Shown one piece after another: positions 31,077 to 40,908 of a stretch of DNA of 64,000 nt. Both the position numbers and the translations under genes were made by a program. Under the pieces are notes generated by a model, which was not told the DNA's origin, ran no database searches, and worked only from the letters and a program-made list of their open reading frames with translations. Source of the stretch: Burkholderiales bacterium (GTDB lineage: Bacteria > Pseudomonadota > Gammaproteobacteria > Burkholderiales > Burkholderiaceae_D); contig JACOUL010000036.1 of the NCBI GenBank assembly GCA_016177875.1, forward strand, positions 1 through 64,000. The letters are read 5' to 3'. Position 1 is the first letter of the stretch; each line of letters opens with the position of its first letter.

Positions 31077-33178
31077 TAGAACTTGTAACTCACCCCCACT
31101 TCAAAATTACGCTCCGCGCCGGGGAAAATGCCGTCAGGATTGCGGCTTGCGATGTATTTCTTGTCAAGGAGATTGCGCACCGTGCCGAACACGCTCAACT
31201 GTTTGTTCACGCTGTAGTGCGCGTTCAAATTGAAGGTCGTGTAGGCAGGGATTTCGCCGCGCCGGCCATCCGTACTTTCGGCTTGAGTATTTTCCGCATC
31301 CACGAACTGGCTGGAAACGTGGTTGGCGCTCAAGCTTGCCTTGAGGCCGCCCGTTTTATAGTTCAGCGCCAGATTCGCCGTCAGTTCCGGCGCGTATGGC
31401 AAACGGTTGCCATTGCGATCGATACCGCCGACGATTTTCGTGCTGTTGTATCGCGCTGTCGGGATATAGGTTGCATTCACCCCCAGGCTCCAGCCCGCGC
31501 CGACATCAAAACCCAAGGCCCCTTCCAGGCCCCGGTTCAGCGTCTTGCCGGCGTTGGTCACCGTCGCGCCCACCCCGCCGGACTCGGATTGCGGCACGAT
31601 CTGGTTGGCGAAATCCATCTGGAAAGCGGTGACTTCATAGGTCAAGCGATTTGCCGCACCACGCACGCCGAATTCGAGGTTGGTCGAACGTTCGGCGTCG
31701 AGCTGCTGATCAACCCCGCCGGCACTGATCGCGGTAGCCACCATGGCCGGTGAGAACCCCTTGTAGGCGCCTGCGAATAGTTGCACCTCTGGAGTCGCTT
31801 GCCACGTCGCGCCCAATCCCGGCATGAATTCGGTATTGCGGGATTTTCCGGAAACACCAGTCAGCTCGTTCTTGCGGCTTTGATCGTACGATTCGATACG
31901 CAAGCCCAAGGTTGCCGCCAACTTGTCCGTGAAGAGAAAACGATTCTGACCATAGAAGGCAATGCCCTCGGCTTTTTGAGTGTCGTCAGTGATCACCGTT
32001 CCTGAGCGGGCATTGGGATCGGTTCTCGAACTCACTTTTTTATTGCTCAGCGAATCGCTATGCAGGCGGATGCCGATTTCCGACTCGTTCTTGATGCCGA
32101 AAGCGGTATGATTGATGAACAGTCGCGAATCGATGCCCGTCATTTCGAAGGATCGGTTGTTTCCGCTCATGCAATTGACAGTGTTGTTGCACGGCTGGAA
32201 TGTGGTGCCGTTTGCACTACGGGAGGCGACTTCCCGCCGCCAGTAATTACGGTACAGCTGGCTCCAGTACACGAGGGTATTCAATTTCATATCCCGGTTG
32301 ATATCAAATTCATGGTTGAGATCAAACGAGTTACGCCCGGTTAAGAAATAGTCGTTGGGCGCCGGATTTTTTGTCGGGGCGGTCCGGTATTCATTGGGCC
32401 GCAATCCGACATAGGACGTATTGACTTCATTGTCGTAGTGGGTGAGTTTGGCGCTGATCCATTGCTTGTCGCCGATCGCCATGCCGCCCTTGAGCACGAC
32501 ATCGTTCAGGTTGAAGCCGTTGTTGCGGAAGCCGTCGCCTCGCGATTTCACTGCACTGATGCCGCCGATCATCTCGCCCGAGGATGTGGCGCCGCCGGCA
32601 TCGATGCCCAGCAAGCCATAACCATGTGAACCCGCCTTGGCGCTCACCTTGACGCCTTGCTCGGGCTTTTTGGTCTTGTAATTGATCACGCCGCCTATCG
32701 TTGTCGGGCCGTAGCGCAGGCCGGCAGCGCCCTTCAGCACCTCGATGCTTTCCATGCGCTCGATGCGCGGGCTGTAATAGGATTCATTGGCCAGGAACAA
32801 GCCGGGCGCCACTGGCACGCCATCTTCCAGCACCAGCAGTTTCTGGCTGCGGTTCGGGTCCAAGCCGCGCATACCGATGTTCGGGATGAAACCGTAGCCT
32901 TCTTCTTCCCGCACCACCACGCCGGGCACGGCCTTGAGCGCATCCTGGGTAGACACGGGCTGCCTGACCGCCAACTCTTCTTTGCCGATGATAGCGACCG
33001 AGCCTGGCTGCCTGGCACTCGCCTTATCGCCCTTGCCGAATACGTCGATCGTTGGCAGTACAAATTCGGCTGCCAAGGTCTGTACCGGAAAATTGATTCC
33101 TACCGCCAAAGCCAACGCTAGTTTTGTCTTGGTCATGGGCTTGGTGTAGCCCTGTGGTTTGTAAGGCTTGTTGTTCAT
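31076..33178 (-). CDS. TonB-dependent outer-membrane receptor, FecA-like
   Basis: 700 residues from ATG 33178 with AAGGAA six bases upstream. A signal peptide ends near 38 (VQTLAA), followed by a plug domain (PTIDVFGKG..., VSTQDALKAVPGVVV, NIGMRGLDPNRSQKLLVLEDGVP) and a 22-strand barrel ending in the aromatic VGVSYKF. The plug lacks a FecA-type N-terminal signalling extension. Likely substrate is a ferric chelate; its divergent neighbour is an iron-transport operon, and a Fur-like box (33248-33266) lies in the shared promoter region. Followed by a decayed gene. Confidence 0.9.
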   Translation of the reverse strand: MNNKPYKPQGYTKPMTKTKLALALAVGINFPVQTLAAEFVLPTIDVFGKGDKASARQPGSVAIIGKEELAVRQPVSTQDALKAVPGVVVREEEGYGFIPNIGMRGLDPNRSQKLLVLEDGVPVAPGLFLANESYYSPRIERMESIEVLKGAAGLRYGPTTIGGVINYKTKKPEQGVKVSAKAGSHGYGLLGIDAGGATSSGEMIGGISAVKSRGDGFRNNGFNLNDVVLKGGMAIGDKQWISAKLTHYDNEVNTSYVGLRPNEYRTAPTKNPAPNDYFLTGRNSFDLNHEFDINRDMKLNTLVYWSQLYRNYWRREVASRSANGTTFQPCNNTVNCMSGNNRSFEMTGIDSRLFINHTAFGIKNESEIGIRLHSDSLSNKKVSSRTDPNARSGTVITDDTQKAEGIAFYGQNRFLFTDKLAATLGLRIESYDQSRKNELTGVSGKSRNTEFMPGLGATWQATPEVQLFAGAYKGFSPAMVATAISAGGVDQQLDAERSTNLEFGVRGAANRLTYEVTAFQMDFANQIVPQSESGGVGATVTNAGKTLNRGLEGALGFDVGAGWSLGVNATYIPTARYNSTKIVGGIDRNGNRLPYAPELTANLALNYKTGGLKASLSANHVSSQFVDAENTQAESTDGRRGEIPAYTTFNLNAHYSVNKQLSVFGTVRNLLDKKYIASRNPDGIFPGAERNFEVGVSYKF

Positions 33179-33247
33179 CAAATGTTCCTTGAGTCAAAAA
33201 TAGGGCTGGCCCGGTACAAAAAGGTAATGCCCGGGAATACAAGGCAG

Positions 33248-33266
33248 AATGATAACGATTCGCATT
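33248..33266. promoter_or_regulatory. Fur-like box
   Basis: AATGATAACGATTCGCATT resembles the Fur consensus. It lies 70 bases upstream of the TonB receptor. Confidence 0.6.
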
Positions 33267-33312
33267 GCGCTTTACAATAATTATCTTGATGTAAATTAAG
33301 GAGGTTATTAAC

Positions 33313-33328
33313 GAGAATAATTACCATT
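33313..33328. promoter_or_regulatory. Fur-like box
   Basis: GAGAATAATTACCATT, a second Fur-type site on the side of the iron-transport operon, 44 bases before its first start codon. Confidence 0.55.
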
Positions 33329-33371
33329 CACGAAAAATGCTATTTAGCAATTCATGAATGGAGAATTATTT

Positions 33372-33932
33372 ATGTTGGCAATATCTCGTTGGACCAAGGC
33401 AGTAACCATTGCCGGCTTAATGCTGGGGGCCACACAAGCGAACGCTCTCGAATATCCGATCGGCACGCCGCAAAATATGGCCGGCATGGAAGTCGCCGCC
33501 GTATATCTGCAAGCCGTCGAAATGGAGCCGGACGGCCATATGCGCAAGGCAGCCGAATCGGATATCCACCTGGAGGCCGACATCCATGCCCTAGCCAGCA
33601 ACCCCAACGGCTTCGCCGAAGGCACCTGGATTCCCTATCTATTGGTGAAGTACGAAGTCACCAAGCTTCCGGACGGCGAGACAATCAAGGGCCACATGAT
33701 GCCCATGGTGGCAAGCGACGGGCCGCACTACGGCGACAACGTTAAGCTCAAAGGCCCGGGCAAATACAAAGTCAAATTCATCGTCTATTCGCCGAACGCC
33801 CCGGAAAACACCTTCGGCAAGCATTTCGGACGCCATACCGACCGTGCTACCGGTGTGCGACCGTGGTTCAAACCCTTCGACGTGGAATGGGAATTCACGT
33901 ACGCCGGCGTCGGCAAGAAGGGAGGATACTAA
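33372..33932 (+). CDS. ftrA: P19/FtrA-type periplasmic iron-binding protein
   Basis: 186 residues from ATG 33372 (GGAGAA upstream; an in-frame ATG at 33354 lacks one). Signal peptide about 1-24. The mature protein is the iron transport (P19/Tp34) family: MEVAAVYLQAVEMEP, AESDIHLEADIHALASN with the metal-binding His/Glu, HMMPMVASDGPHYGDNVKL and the late HFGRHTDRATGVRPWF. Family members bind Fe(II)/Cu(II) and hand iron to an FTR1 permease. First gene of the ftr operon. Confidence 0.9.
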   Translation: MLAISRWTKAVTIAGLMLGATQANALEYPIGTPQNMAGMEVAAVYLQAVEMEPDGHMRKAAESDIHLEADIHALASNPNGFAEGTWIPYLLVKYEVTKLPDGETIKGHMMPMVASDGPHYGDNVKLKGPGKYKVKFIVYSPNAPENTFGKHFGRHTDRATGVRPWFKPFDVEWEFTYAGVGKKGGY

Positions 33933-33933
33933 G

Positions 33934-35448
33934 GTGTCCTTCCCTCACCGCATCGGCAAGCCGATTCTTGCGCTATCTATGGCCCTGACCGGCACCGTGT
34001 GTCACGGCACAGGCAACGCCGACACCAAAGCTTTGCTCGAAGAATTCAGAAAGCTGAACGAGCGCATGGAAAAGCTGGAACAACGCAATCGCCTGCTCGA
34101 ACAGCAGTTGACTGAATCAAAGGAGGCCGCGCAACGCGTGAAGGCGCTGGAAGAGACGCAAGCGCAGACCGATAAGGCGCTGCAGACGAATCGTCTGAGC
34201 GAAAAGGAACCCGAACTGGTTACGCGCATCAAGGCAGTCGAATTCCAAACGCTTTCCATGCAAAAGCAGGCCAGGCAGATCGAAGCCCTGGAAGGCATCA
34301 GCGTGGGTGCAAGTCTCACCGGCGTTTATCAGCACACGACTGCCGGCGCGACTGCCGCGGGCCAGCGTGAGTCGCGGATCAACTACCGCGGGGATGTATC
34401 GGTATCGCTGCCCGGCGGCAGCATGGGCGACATCGACGGCAAGATTTTTGCGCATTTCCGTTTTGGCCAAGGCAACGGCATCGGGCTCAAGCCGACCTAC
34501 ACCAGTACGCCCAACACCACGGCATTCCAAGTGCAGAGCACCAACCCCAATCCGGACGACTCGTTCGGCATCCTGGCGCAAGCTTGGTACCAGTTGTCGA
34601 TTCCGTTGCCGCGCGGCGGATTCAAGCCGCACAGCAAGCAGCGGCTTGAACTCAACTTCGGCAAGATGGATCCCTTTGTATTCTTTGACCAGAACGCCAT
34701 CGCCGACGACGAAAGCACGCGCTTCCTGAATAATGCCTTCGTCCACAATCCCTTGCTGGATTCGGGCGGCGATGTGGGAGCCGACGCCTATGGTTTCGCA
34801 CCGGGCGTACGGATGGCCTATGTGAGCGAGATCCAGAAGCGTGAAACCTGGGGGGCTTCGCTGGGAGTATTCGGCGCCGGCCGCGGCGCCAACTTCAGCG
34901 GCAGCTTCGGGCAGCCGTTCGTCATCGCTCAACTGGAGACGTCGCGCAAACTGTGGAGCGGATTGCCCGGCAACTATCGGGCTTATGTCTGGCGCAATGC
35001 CCAGGGCGGCGATTATGACGGCGGCGCCAGCGTGCATGCTGGACTCGGCTTTTCGATCGATCAGAAGATCGGTGACCATACCACCGCCTTTGCCCGTTAC
35101 GGCCATCAGTTCTCGGGCATGGTCAGATTCGACCGGGCGCTCACCGGCGGCGTCGAAATCGGCGGCAGCGGTTGGGGCCGATCGGCGGATGCATTGGGCT
35201 TCGCCCTGGGCTATTTGCGTACAAGCAGTTCTTACCGCACGGATTCCTCGACGTTGGATCTAGACGGCGACGGCGTGCTCGATCCGCCTGCCAGCGGCGG
35301 CGAACGCATCGCCGAGCTGTATTACCGCTACCGCGTCAACGACCGCTTCGAAGTGTCGCCGGACTTGCAATGGATCTCTCGCCCGGCCGGCAATGGGACG
35401 ACGAGCCCGATTACCGTGATCGGGCTGCGTGCGCGCATCGGCTTTTAA
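33934..35448 (+). CDS. Outer-membrane porin-like protein of the ftr operon
   Basis: 504 residues from GTG 33934, one base after the FtrA stop with GGAGG upstream. After a signal peptide there is a coiled coil of about 70 residues (EEFRKLNERMEKLEQRNRLL...) and a beta-barrel: RESRINYRGDVSVSLPGG, FFDQNAIADDESTRFLNNAF, YRYRVNDRFEVSPDLQWISR and a final aromatic IGLRARIGF. This fits carbohydrate-selective (OprB-like) porins. Its place between FtrA and FtrB suggests an outer-membrane route for iron or iron-organic complexes; that is inference. Confidence 0.85.
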   Translation: MSFPHRIGKPILALSMALTGTVCHGTGNADTKALLEEFRKLNERMEKLEQRNRLLEQQLTESKEAAQRVKALEETQAQTDKALQTNRLSEKEPELVTRIKAVEFQTLSMQKQARQIEALEGISVGASLTGVYQHTTAGATAAGQRESRINYRGDVSVSLPGGSMGDIDGKIFAHFRFGQGNGIGLKPTYTSTPNTTAFQVQSTNPNPDDSFGILAQAWYQLSIPLPRGGFKPHSKQRLELNFGKMDPFVFFDQNAIADDESTRFLNNAFVHNPLLDSGGDVGADAYGFAPGVRMAYVSEIQKRETWGASLGVFGAGRGANFSGSFGQPFVIAQLETSRKLWSGLPGNYRAYVWRNAQGGDYDGGASVHAGLGFSIDQKIGDHTTAFARYGHQFSGMVRFDRALTGGVEIGGSGWGRSADALGFALGYLRTSSSYRTDSSTLDLDGDGVLDPPASGGERIAELYYRYRVNDRFEVSPDLQWISRPAGNGTTSPITVIGLRARIGF

Positions 35449-35463
35449 TTCGGGAGCGCTCGC

Positions 35464-35799
35464 ATGAGAAATCGGTGGATATGGCTGGCAATGGCAACGG
35501 CAATTCAGTTATCCGGAAACGCGATGGGCGAGGAGCTACCCGTTTTCCAGGTACACGCGAAAGACGGGCGCCTGCAACCGGCTCGGCTGGAAGTGCCCGC
35601 CGGGAAAAAGATCAAGCTCGCGATCCGCAATGACGGCCCGGGGCCGTTGGAATTCGAGAATCTCGATCTGCGCGTGGAAAAAGTGCTGGCGTCCGGGGCC
35701 TCATCATTCGTCGTCATCCATAGCCTGAAGCCGGGCAGCTATCGCTTCATTGACGAATTTCATCCTGCAACGTCCGAAATGTGGCTCATAGCAAAGTAA
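35464..35799 (+). CDS. ftrB: Cupredoxin-like FtrB
   Basis: 111 residues with a signal peptide (about 1-22) and one cupredoxin domain: FQVHAKDGRLQPARLEVPAG, KIKLAIRNDGPGPLEFENL, and the ending SYRFIDEFHPATSEMWLIA. Typical blue-copper ligands are only partly visible; FtrB-type proteins of Bordetella and Brucella are thought to oxidise Fe(II) for the permease. The C-terminus overlaps the next start by 19 bases. Confidence 0.82.
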   Translation: MRNRWIWLAMATAIQLSGNAMGEELPVFQVHAKDGRLQPARLEVPAGKKIKLAIRNDGPGPLEFENLDLRVEKVLASGASSFVVIHSLKPGSYRFIDEFHPATSEMWLIAK

Positions 35800-37160
35800 G
35801 CTCCCCTCCTCTGCTCGCGCGCCTCGGCGACGCCATGCGCCGCCACCGCCGGATCATTGTGTCGGTGCAGTGGACGGTGGCGCTCGTGTATGGAATCCTG
35901 ATCGTCGTTCCCGCCCTGCTGCCGCTGCCGCCACGAGGCGCAGCCATCCTCACCAACCTCACGTTATTTGCCCAATTCGTATTCTGGGGAATCTGGTGGC
36001 CCGGCGTCATCGCCAGCATGCTGCTGTTCGGGCGGGCCTGGTGCGGCTTGTTCTGTCCCGAAGGCGCCTTGTCCGAGTTCGCCAGCCGCCATGGTCTTCA
36101 GAAACGCATTCCGCGGATGATTCGCTGGCCGGGTTGGCCATTCGTCGCTTTTGTGCTGACGACAGTCTATGGTCAATTGATCAGCGTTTACGAATACCCC
36201 AAGGCGGCGTTGCTGATCTTGGGCGGCTCGACCATTGCGGCGATGGCTATCGGCTTTCTTTACGGTCCCGGCAAACGCGTGTGGTGCCGCTACCTGTGCC
36301 CGGTGTCCGGCGTGTTCGGCTTGTTGGCAAGGTTATCCCCTGTCCATTTCGCAGTCGACCGCAAAGTTTGGGATAGCTGTGCCACGCGCCCCATTGCCGT
36401 CAATTGCGCGCCGCTGATCGACATCAAGCACATGCAAAGCGCCTCGCAATGTCATGCATGCGGTCGCTGCAGTGGTCACCGCGACGCTGTGCGGCTGGCT
36501 GCGCGTTCGCCAAACCGCGAGATTGCCGGCGCCTTCTCGGAGAATGTATCCACGCCGGAAGGCTTGCTGCTGGTGTACGGCATGCTGGGCATTGCGCTCG
36601 CGGCGTTCCAGTGGACGGCCAGCCCGCTCTTCGTGCGCATGAAGCAAGCCGTTGCGGAATGGCTGATCGCGCATGACAGCTTCTTCCTGCTGCAGGACAG
36701 CGCTCCCTGGTGGCTGCTGACCCATTATCCCGAAGCCGGCGACAGTTTCACCTGGCTCGATGGCGCCAGCATCCTGGGATATATCCTGGGTATTGGCCTG
36801 GCATTGGGTGGGCTGATCCATGTGTGCATGCTGATGGGCGCGCGATTCGCGAAAACGCCTCGCTTCGACTGGAAATCGCTTGCCTTGACCTTGGTGCCGA
36901 TGGCCGCCACCAGTTTGTTTATCGGACTCACCATGCTGACCGTAACTCTGTTGCGCAGCGAAGGCATCGTCTTTGCCTGGATGCCTTACGCGCGTGCGAG
37001 TCTGTTGAGCGGCGGAACCCTATGGTCGATGTGGCTGGCGTTTCGGCAGGTGGCGGCAACGCGTAATCCCATCTGGCGGAGCTGTTTGACTTGGCTATGC
37101 GTCGCATTGCCATGCGCCGTCATTGATGCAGCGTGGTACCTGGTCTTTTTTGTTCGTTGA
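35781..37160 (+). CDS. ftrD: Membrane 4Fe-4S protein FtrD
   Basis: 459 residues from GTG 35781, overlapping the previous gene. About nine transmembrane helices; NapH/FtrD motifs WCGLFCPEGALSEF and WCRYLCPVSGVFGL, and a ferredoxin-like Cys cluster CATRPIAVNCAP plus CHACGRCSGHRDAV. This type passes electrons across the membrane and may regenerate the ferroxidase cupredoxin. The second ferredoxin cluster appears shortened compared with classical NapH, so the number of clusters is uncertain. Confidence 0.87.
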   Translation: MAHSKVSSPPLLARLGDAMRRHRRIIVSVQWTVALVYGILIVVPALLPLPPRGAAILTNLTLFAQFVFWGIWWPGVIASMLLFGRAWCGLFCPEGALSEFASRHGLQKRIPRMIRWPGWPFVAFVLTTVYGQLISVYEYPKAALLILGGSTIAAMAIGFLYGPGKRVWCRYLCPVSGVFGLLARLSPVHFAVDRKVWDSCATRPIAVNCAPLIDIKHMQSASQCHACGRCSGHRDAVRLAARSPNREIAGAFSENVSTPEGLLLVYGMLGIALAAFQWTASPLFVRMKQAVAEWLIAHDSFFLLQDSAPWWLLTHYPEAGDSFTWLDGASILGYILGIGLALGGLIHVCMLMGARFAKTPRFDWKSLALTLVPMAATSLFIGLTMLTVTLLRSEGIVFAWMPYARASLLSGGTLWSMWLAFRQVAATRNPIWRSCLTWLCVALPCAVIDAAWYLVFFVR

Positions 37161-37200
37161 TCGCCAACTTGCCGTTGGCCGATAGCTAAAGGTGGATGTC

Positions 37201-38025
37201 ATGTTCGGCAGTGCATTGATCGTGTTTCGAGAGGTCCTTGAGGCGGCGTTGATTGTCGGGGTCGTCGCTGCCGCTTCGCGCGGGGTTCCTGGCCGCAGTT
37301 GGTGGTTATTGGCAGGCGTGTTAACCGGCATGGTAGGCGCAATAGCGATTGCGGCAGGCGCTGCGGCAATCAGCCGCGTGGCGGATGGTATCGGGCACGA
37401 GATACTCAACAGCGCGGTGCTCTTCGCTGCCGTCGCGATGTTGATCTGGCATATCGTCTGGATGTCGACCCACGGCAAGCAGTTGGCGGAAGCGGCGCGC
37501 CAAACAAGCATCGACATTCGGGATGGACGGCGAGAGAGCATGGTGCTTGCCAGTCTCGTCGGCCTGGCAGTGCTGCGTGAAGGTTCCGAGACTGCGTTGT
37601 TCTTGTACGGCATGGCGATATCGCCGGATGCATCATTCGCCTCCATGTTGCTTGGCGGACTGCTCGGTATCGCCGCAGGCGTGCTGGTCGGCGTTCTCTT
37701 GTATATCGGTCTGCTGCGCATACCGCTGCATTGGTTCTTTAAAGTGACGGGCGTTCTCGTCACGCTGTTGGCTGCCGGGATGGCATCGCAGGCCACCGGC
37801 ATGCTGATCCAGGTTGATTTGCTGCCTCCCTTGCTGAATCCAGTGTGGGATACGTCGAGCATGCTGCCTGCCGACTCGATGCTCACCATGCTATTAAAGT
37901 CCTTGATCGGCTACGACCCGCAACCGGTGGGTATGCAATTAATCGCTTATGGAGCGGTGATCGGTTTAACTTTTGTATGCAGGTATTGGGTAAGTCGTCC
38001 CCAGCCGCTTGCTTCGCCAAATTGA
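37201..38025 (+). CDS. ftrC: FTR1-family iron permease FtrC
   Basis: 274 residues from ATG 37201 (AAAGGTGG upstream), seven transmembrane helices. The two ferric-iron motifs of FTR1 permeases are FREVLEAALIVG (REVLE) and LREGSETALFLYG (REGSE). It is the last gene of the ftr operon, and imports the iron supplied by FtrA/FtrB. Confidence 0.92.
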   Translation: MFGSALIVFREVLEAALIVGVVAAASRGVPGRSWWLLAGVLTGMVGAIAIAAGAAAISRVADGIGHEILNSAVLFAAVAMLIWHIVWMSTHGKQLAEAARQTSIDIRDGRRESMVLASLVGLAVLREGSETALFLYGMAISPDASFASMLLGGLLGIAAGVLVGVLLYIGLLRIPLHWFFKVTGVLVTLLAAGMASQATGMLIQVDLLPPLLNPVWDTSSMLPADSMLTMLLKSLIGYDPQPVGMQLIAYGAVIGLTFVCRYWVSRPQPLASPN

Positions 38026-38603
38026 GCTTAAGAGGAACACTGAATTCTCCAAAAATGTGCTTTCTTTTAATCCAGCAGTAACCCACCTATCCGCTCCGCC
38101 GGAATCTCTAGAGCGGCTGAACGGTCCAGCCCAGTAATTTAACTCAAGCGTGCTGCGCCTACGGGATGCCTTTTTCGCCTCCGTAGCACATCCTTTTTTT
38201 ACAGCTTCCATTTACGCCGAAGCCGGTAATTATGTATCCGCTTGCCGGCACAATGACGACTACGCGTGCATAGCGGAACAGATTGCCGTCGGCCATGGCA
38301 GCGCTTCGGTCCGCTGCCTCACCTATCACGCTCGATAATCCGTTTATTGTCAGTGCGGCTGAACGGGGACACCATAAAAGCCCCACAACTTCTGTGATCA
38401 CTCTTGAATTGAGAATAATTATCATTTATCATTTGCGAACTGAGCAAATCTCATGACCTTTGCCGCAATTTAAGCAGGTGGCGATGTGCAATTGATTTCT
38501 CATATTCAACGCTCCGTAGCCAGCCATTCGGTTCATTTATCCGATCAGCCAGCCATCGTATTTGCTCGCCAAGTCGAGCGCACTTTGACTAAAAAGGATC
38601 GTA
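38026..38603. other. Long intergenic region before siderophore receptor
   Basis: No convincing gene. It contains short inverted sequences near 38159-38199 and a Fur-like box at 38409-38430. The last 170 bases are the likely leader of the receptor gene. Confidence 0.5.
38409..38430. promoter_or_regulatory. Fur-like box
   Basis: TTGAGAATAATTATCATTTA, close to the Fur consensus, about 175 bases upstream of the siderophore receptor start. Confidence 0.65.
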
Positions 38604-40817
38604 ATGAACCGACGCCTTACCCCAATGGCGGCGGCGCTGCTTGCCGCCTTCGCTTCTCCAATAGCATTGCAGCAGTCCGCCTTGGCCCAAACCAAGCAAA
38701 CTGAGGCCACCATGCCAGAGGTGCAGGTACGCAGTACCGCCGTAAATAACGACTACGCACCGGACGTCAGCACTATCGGCGGCAAGGCGCCAACGCCGAT
38801 TCGCGATATTCCGCAATCGGTGACTGTCATCAAGCGATCGGTATTGGAAGCGCAAGCGGCGTCAACGATGACTGAAGCATTGCGCAATGTCCCAGGCATT
38901 ACCATCTCGGCGGGCGAAGGCGGCGCCATCGGCGACAACGTCAACTTGCGCGGTTTTTCTGCGCGCACCGATATCTTCCTTGATGGCTTCCGCGACCGCG
39001 GCCAATATACCCGCGACACCTTTTCCCTGGAGGCGGTAGAAGTCCTGAAAGGCCCGTCATCGATGCTGTTCGGGCGCGGCTCGACCGGCGGTGTGATCAA
39101 CCAGGTCAGCAAAAAGCCAGGGCTTAAGCCGATCAGTGAAGTAACGGCCAGCGTCGGGACGAATGACTTTTACCGTACGACCGTGGATCTGAATCGCCCT
39201 CTGTCGGAAACGTCGGCGTTTCGCATCGAGGCTTTTGCTCAAGACACCCGCTCTACGCGCGATGTCGTGCACAACCGCGACTTCGGCGTCGCGCCTTCGC
39301 TGCGATTGGGCATCGGCACGCCGACCGAAATCACGCTCTCCGGCTTATTTCAACGAAATAAAGACACACCGGATTACGGCATTCCGTTTGTAACGACCAA
39401 CGGCCCCGGGACGGTCAGCAAGCCCGTGAGTGCGCCGGCCAATCGTTTCTACGGATACACCGATGATCGCTTTGATCAATCGGTCAATGTTCTCTCTGCA
39501 ACGATCCGTCACAAGATCAGTCCCACCCTCACCCTGCGCAATCAAACGCAATACAACTATTACACGACCGATGCATCGCCTTCGCCGCTTGGCGCCGTGA
39601 CTCGCATCGGCGGCGGCACGCCTTCGCAAACCGATCCGCTTAATATATTGACTGCACCAAGACAGGATCGCGACCGCTATCTCGCCGAGAAATCCTTCTC
39701 CAATCAAACTGACTTGATCGCCAAGCTGCAAACGGGATCGGTCGCGCATACGGTAACGACCGGACTTGAGATCGGCCGCGATTGGTACAGCGAAGACCGC
39801 TATGTATGGAACACATCGAATGCGGATCGAACCATCAACCTTGGCAATCCGGTGAATGGCACCCGGCAAGGCGCGCGCGCTTTAAGCCGGACGGTGAACA
39901 CAACGGCGGACACGCTGGCTGCCTATGTCAACGACCAGATGGATTTGACCAAGCGATGGAAAGTGGTCGGCGGACTGCGCTGGGACCGCTTCAAGGTCGG
40001 TTCGACCCTGCAGAAATACGCGTTGCCGGCGGGCTTCCCTGCCGACACGACACTCACCTCAGTCCCCAATACCGACACCATGCTCAGTACGCGCGCCGGT
40101 GTGATCTATCAACCAAACGAGGCGCAATCGTATTACATTTCCTACGGGACCTCATTCAATCCTTCCGCAGAAGGCGTATCGCAGTCCGCGTCCACAGCCG
40201 CGTTGGACCCCGAGAAAAACCGTTCCATCGAAGCCGGTGCCAAGCTGGATTTCTTGAATGGCAACCTGACGGTCAATGGCGCAGTATTTCGTGTCGACAA
40301 AACGAATGCGCGCACCACCGACCCGCTTAGCGGATTGGTCACGCTCAATGGCGATATCCGGGTCCAGGGTGTGGAACTTGGCATCGTCGGCCGCATCACG
40401 CCTGCATGGCAAGTCATGGCCGGCTATACTTTCCTCGATGGCAAAGTAGTCAGTTCGCTTAATCGTACCGGGTCGGGAACCGCCGCAAGCCCTTATATCT
40501 ATTCGCAAGGCAAGACGCTGCAAAACACACCGCGCCATAGCGCCTCGGTATGGAGCACCTACAGTTTTATGGGCAACTGGGAAGCCGGCGGCGGCTTGAT
40601 CTATTCTTCTCAACGCTTTGTGAATAATTTCGAGAGCACCGTGATCGACGGCTATACGCGTTTCGACGCCACCCTGGCGTATAAGCAAAAGGATTACGAC
40701 ATTCGGCTCAATTTGCAAAACCTGACCGATGCGAAATACTTCGAAACCGCCTCCGGCGGCCGCGCCACGCCGGTCAAGGGGCGCTCGGCGATCGTCACGC
40801 TTGCCTATCGCTTCTGA
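38604..40817 (+). CDS. TonB-dependent siderophore receptor, Fiu-like
   Basis: 737 residues. A signal peptide ends near 28 (ALAQ), then the plug: PQSVTVIKRSVLEAQ, ALRNVPGITISAGEGG, NVNLRGFSARTDIFLDGFRDRG, VLKGPSSMLFGRGSTGGVIN, and the barrel ending VTLAYRF. This is a catecholate-type siderophore receptor; the next gene is a PKHD-type hydroxylase, the combination seen for Fiu/PiuA receptors. Upstream Fur-like box supports iron control. Confidence 0.92.
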   Translation: MNRRLTPMAAALLAAFASPIALQQSALAQTKQTEATMPEVQVRSTAVNNDYAPDVSTIGGKAPTPIRDIPQSVTVIKRSVLEAQAASTMTEALRNVPGITISAGEGGAIGDNVNLRGFSARTDIFLDGFRDRGQYTRDTFSLEAVEVLKGPSSMLFGRGSTGGVINQVSKKPGLKPISEVTASVGTNDFYRTTVDLNRPLSETSAFRIEAFAQDTRSTRDVVHNRDFGVAPSLRLGIGTPTEITLSGLFQRNKDTPDYGIPFVTTNGPGTVSKPVSAPANRFYGYTDDRFDQSVNVLSATIRHKISPTLTLRNQTQYNYYTTDASPSPLGAVTRIGGGTPSQTDPLNILTAPRQDRDRYLAEKSFSNQTDLIAKLQTGSVAHTVTTGLEIGRDWYSEDRYVWNTSNADRTINLGNPVNGTRQGARALSRTVNTTADTLAAYVNDQMDLTKRWKVVGGLRWDRFKVGSTLQKYALPAGFPADTTLTSVPNTDTMLSTRAGVIYQPNEAQSYYISYGTSFNPSAEGVSQSASTAALDPEKNRSIEAGAKLDFLNGNLTVNGAVFRVDKTNARTTDPLSGLVTLNGDIRVQGVELGIVGRITPAWQVMAGYTFLDGKVVSSLNRTGSGTAASPYIYSQGKTLQNTPRHSASVWSTYSFMGNWEAGGGLIYSSQRFVNNFESTVIDGYTRFDATLAYKQKDYDIRLNLQNLTDAKYFETASGGRATPVKGRSAIVTLAYRF

Positions 40818-40908
40818 CCGATAGATCTCGTTTGCCTTGACCTTGCGCGATGCACTCCGAGAGTCGCGCAAGGTCTTCAGGCATTTTGATAACGAATGGA
40901 TTTCGACG

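Noticed and set aside
38026..38400. Possible gene remnants in the gap before the siderophore receptor
   Set aside because: Short frames on both strands give no believable protein, and I could not connect them.
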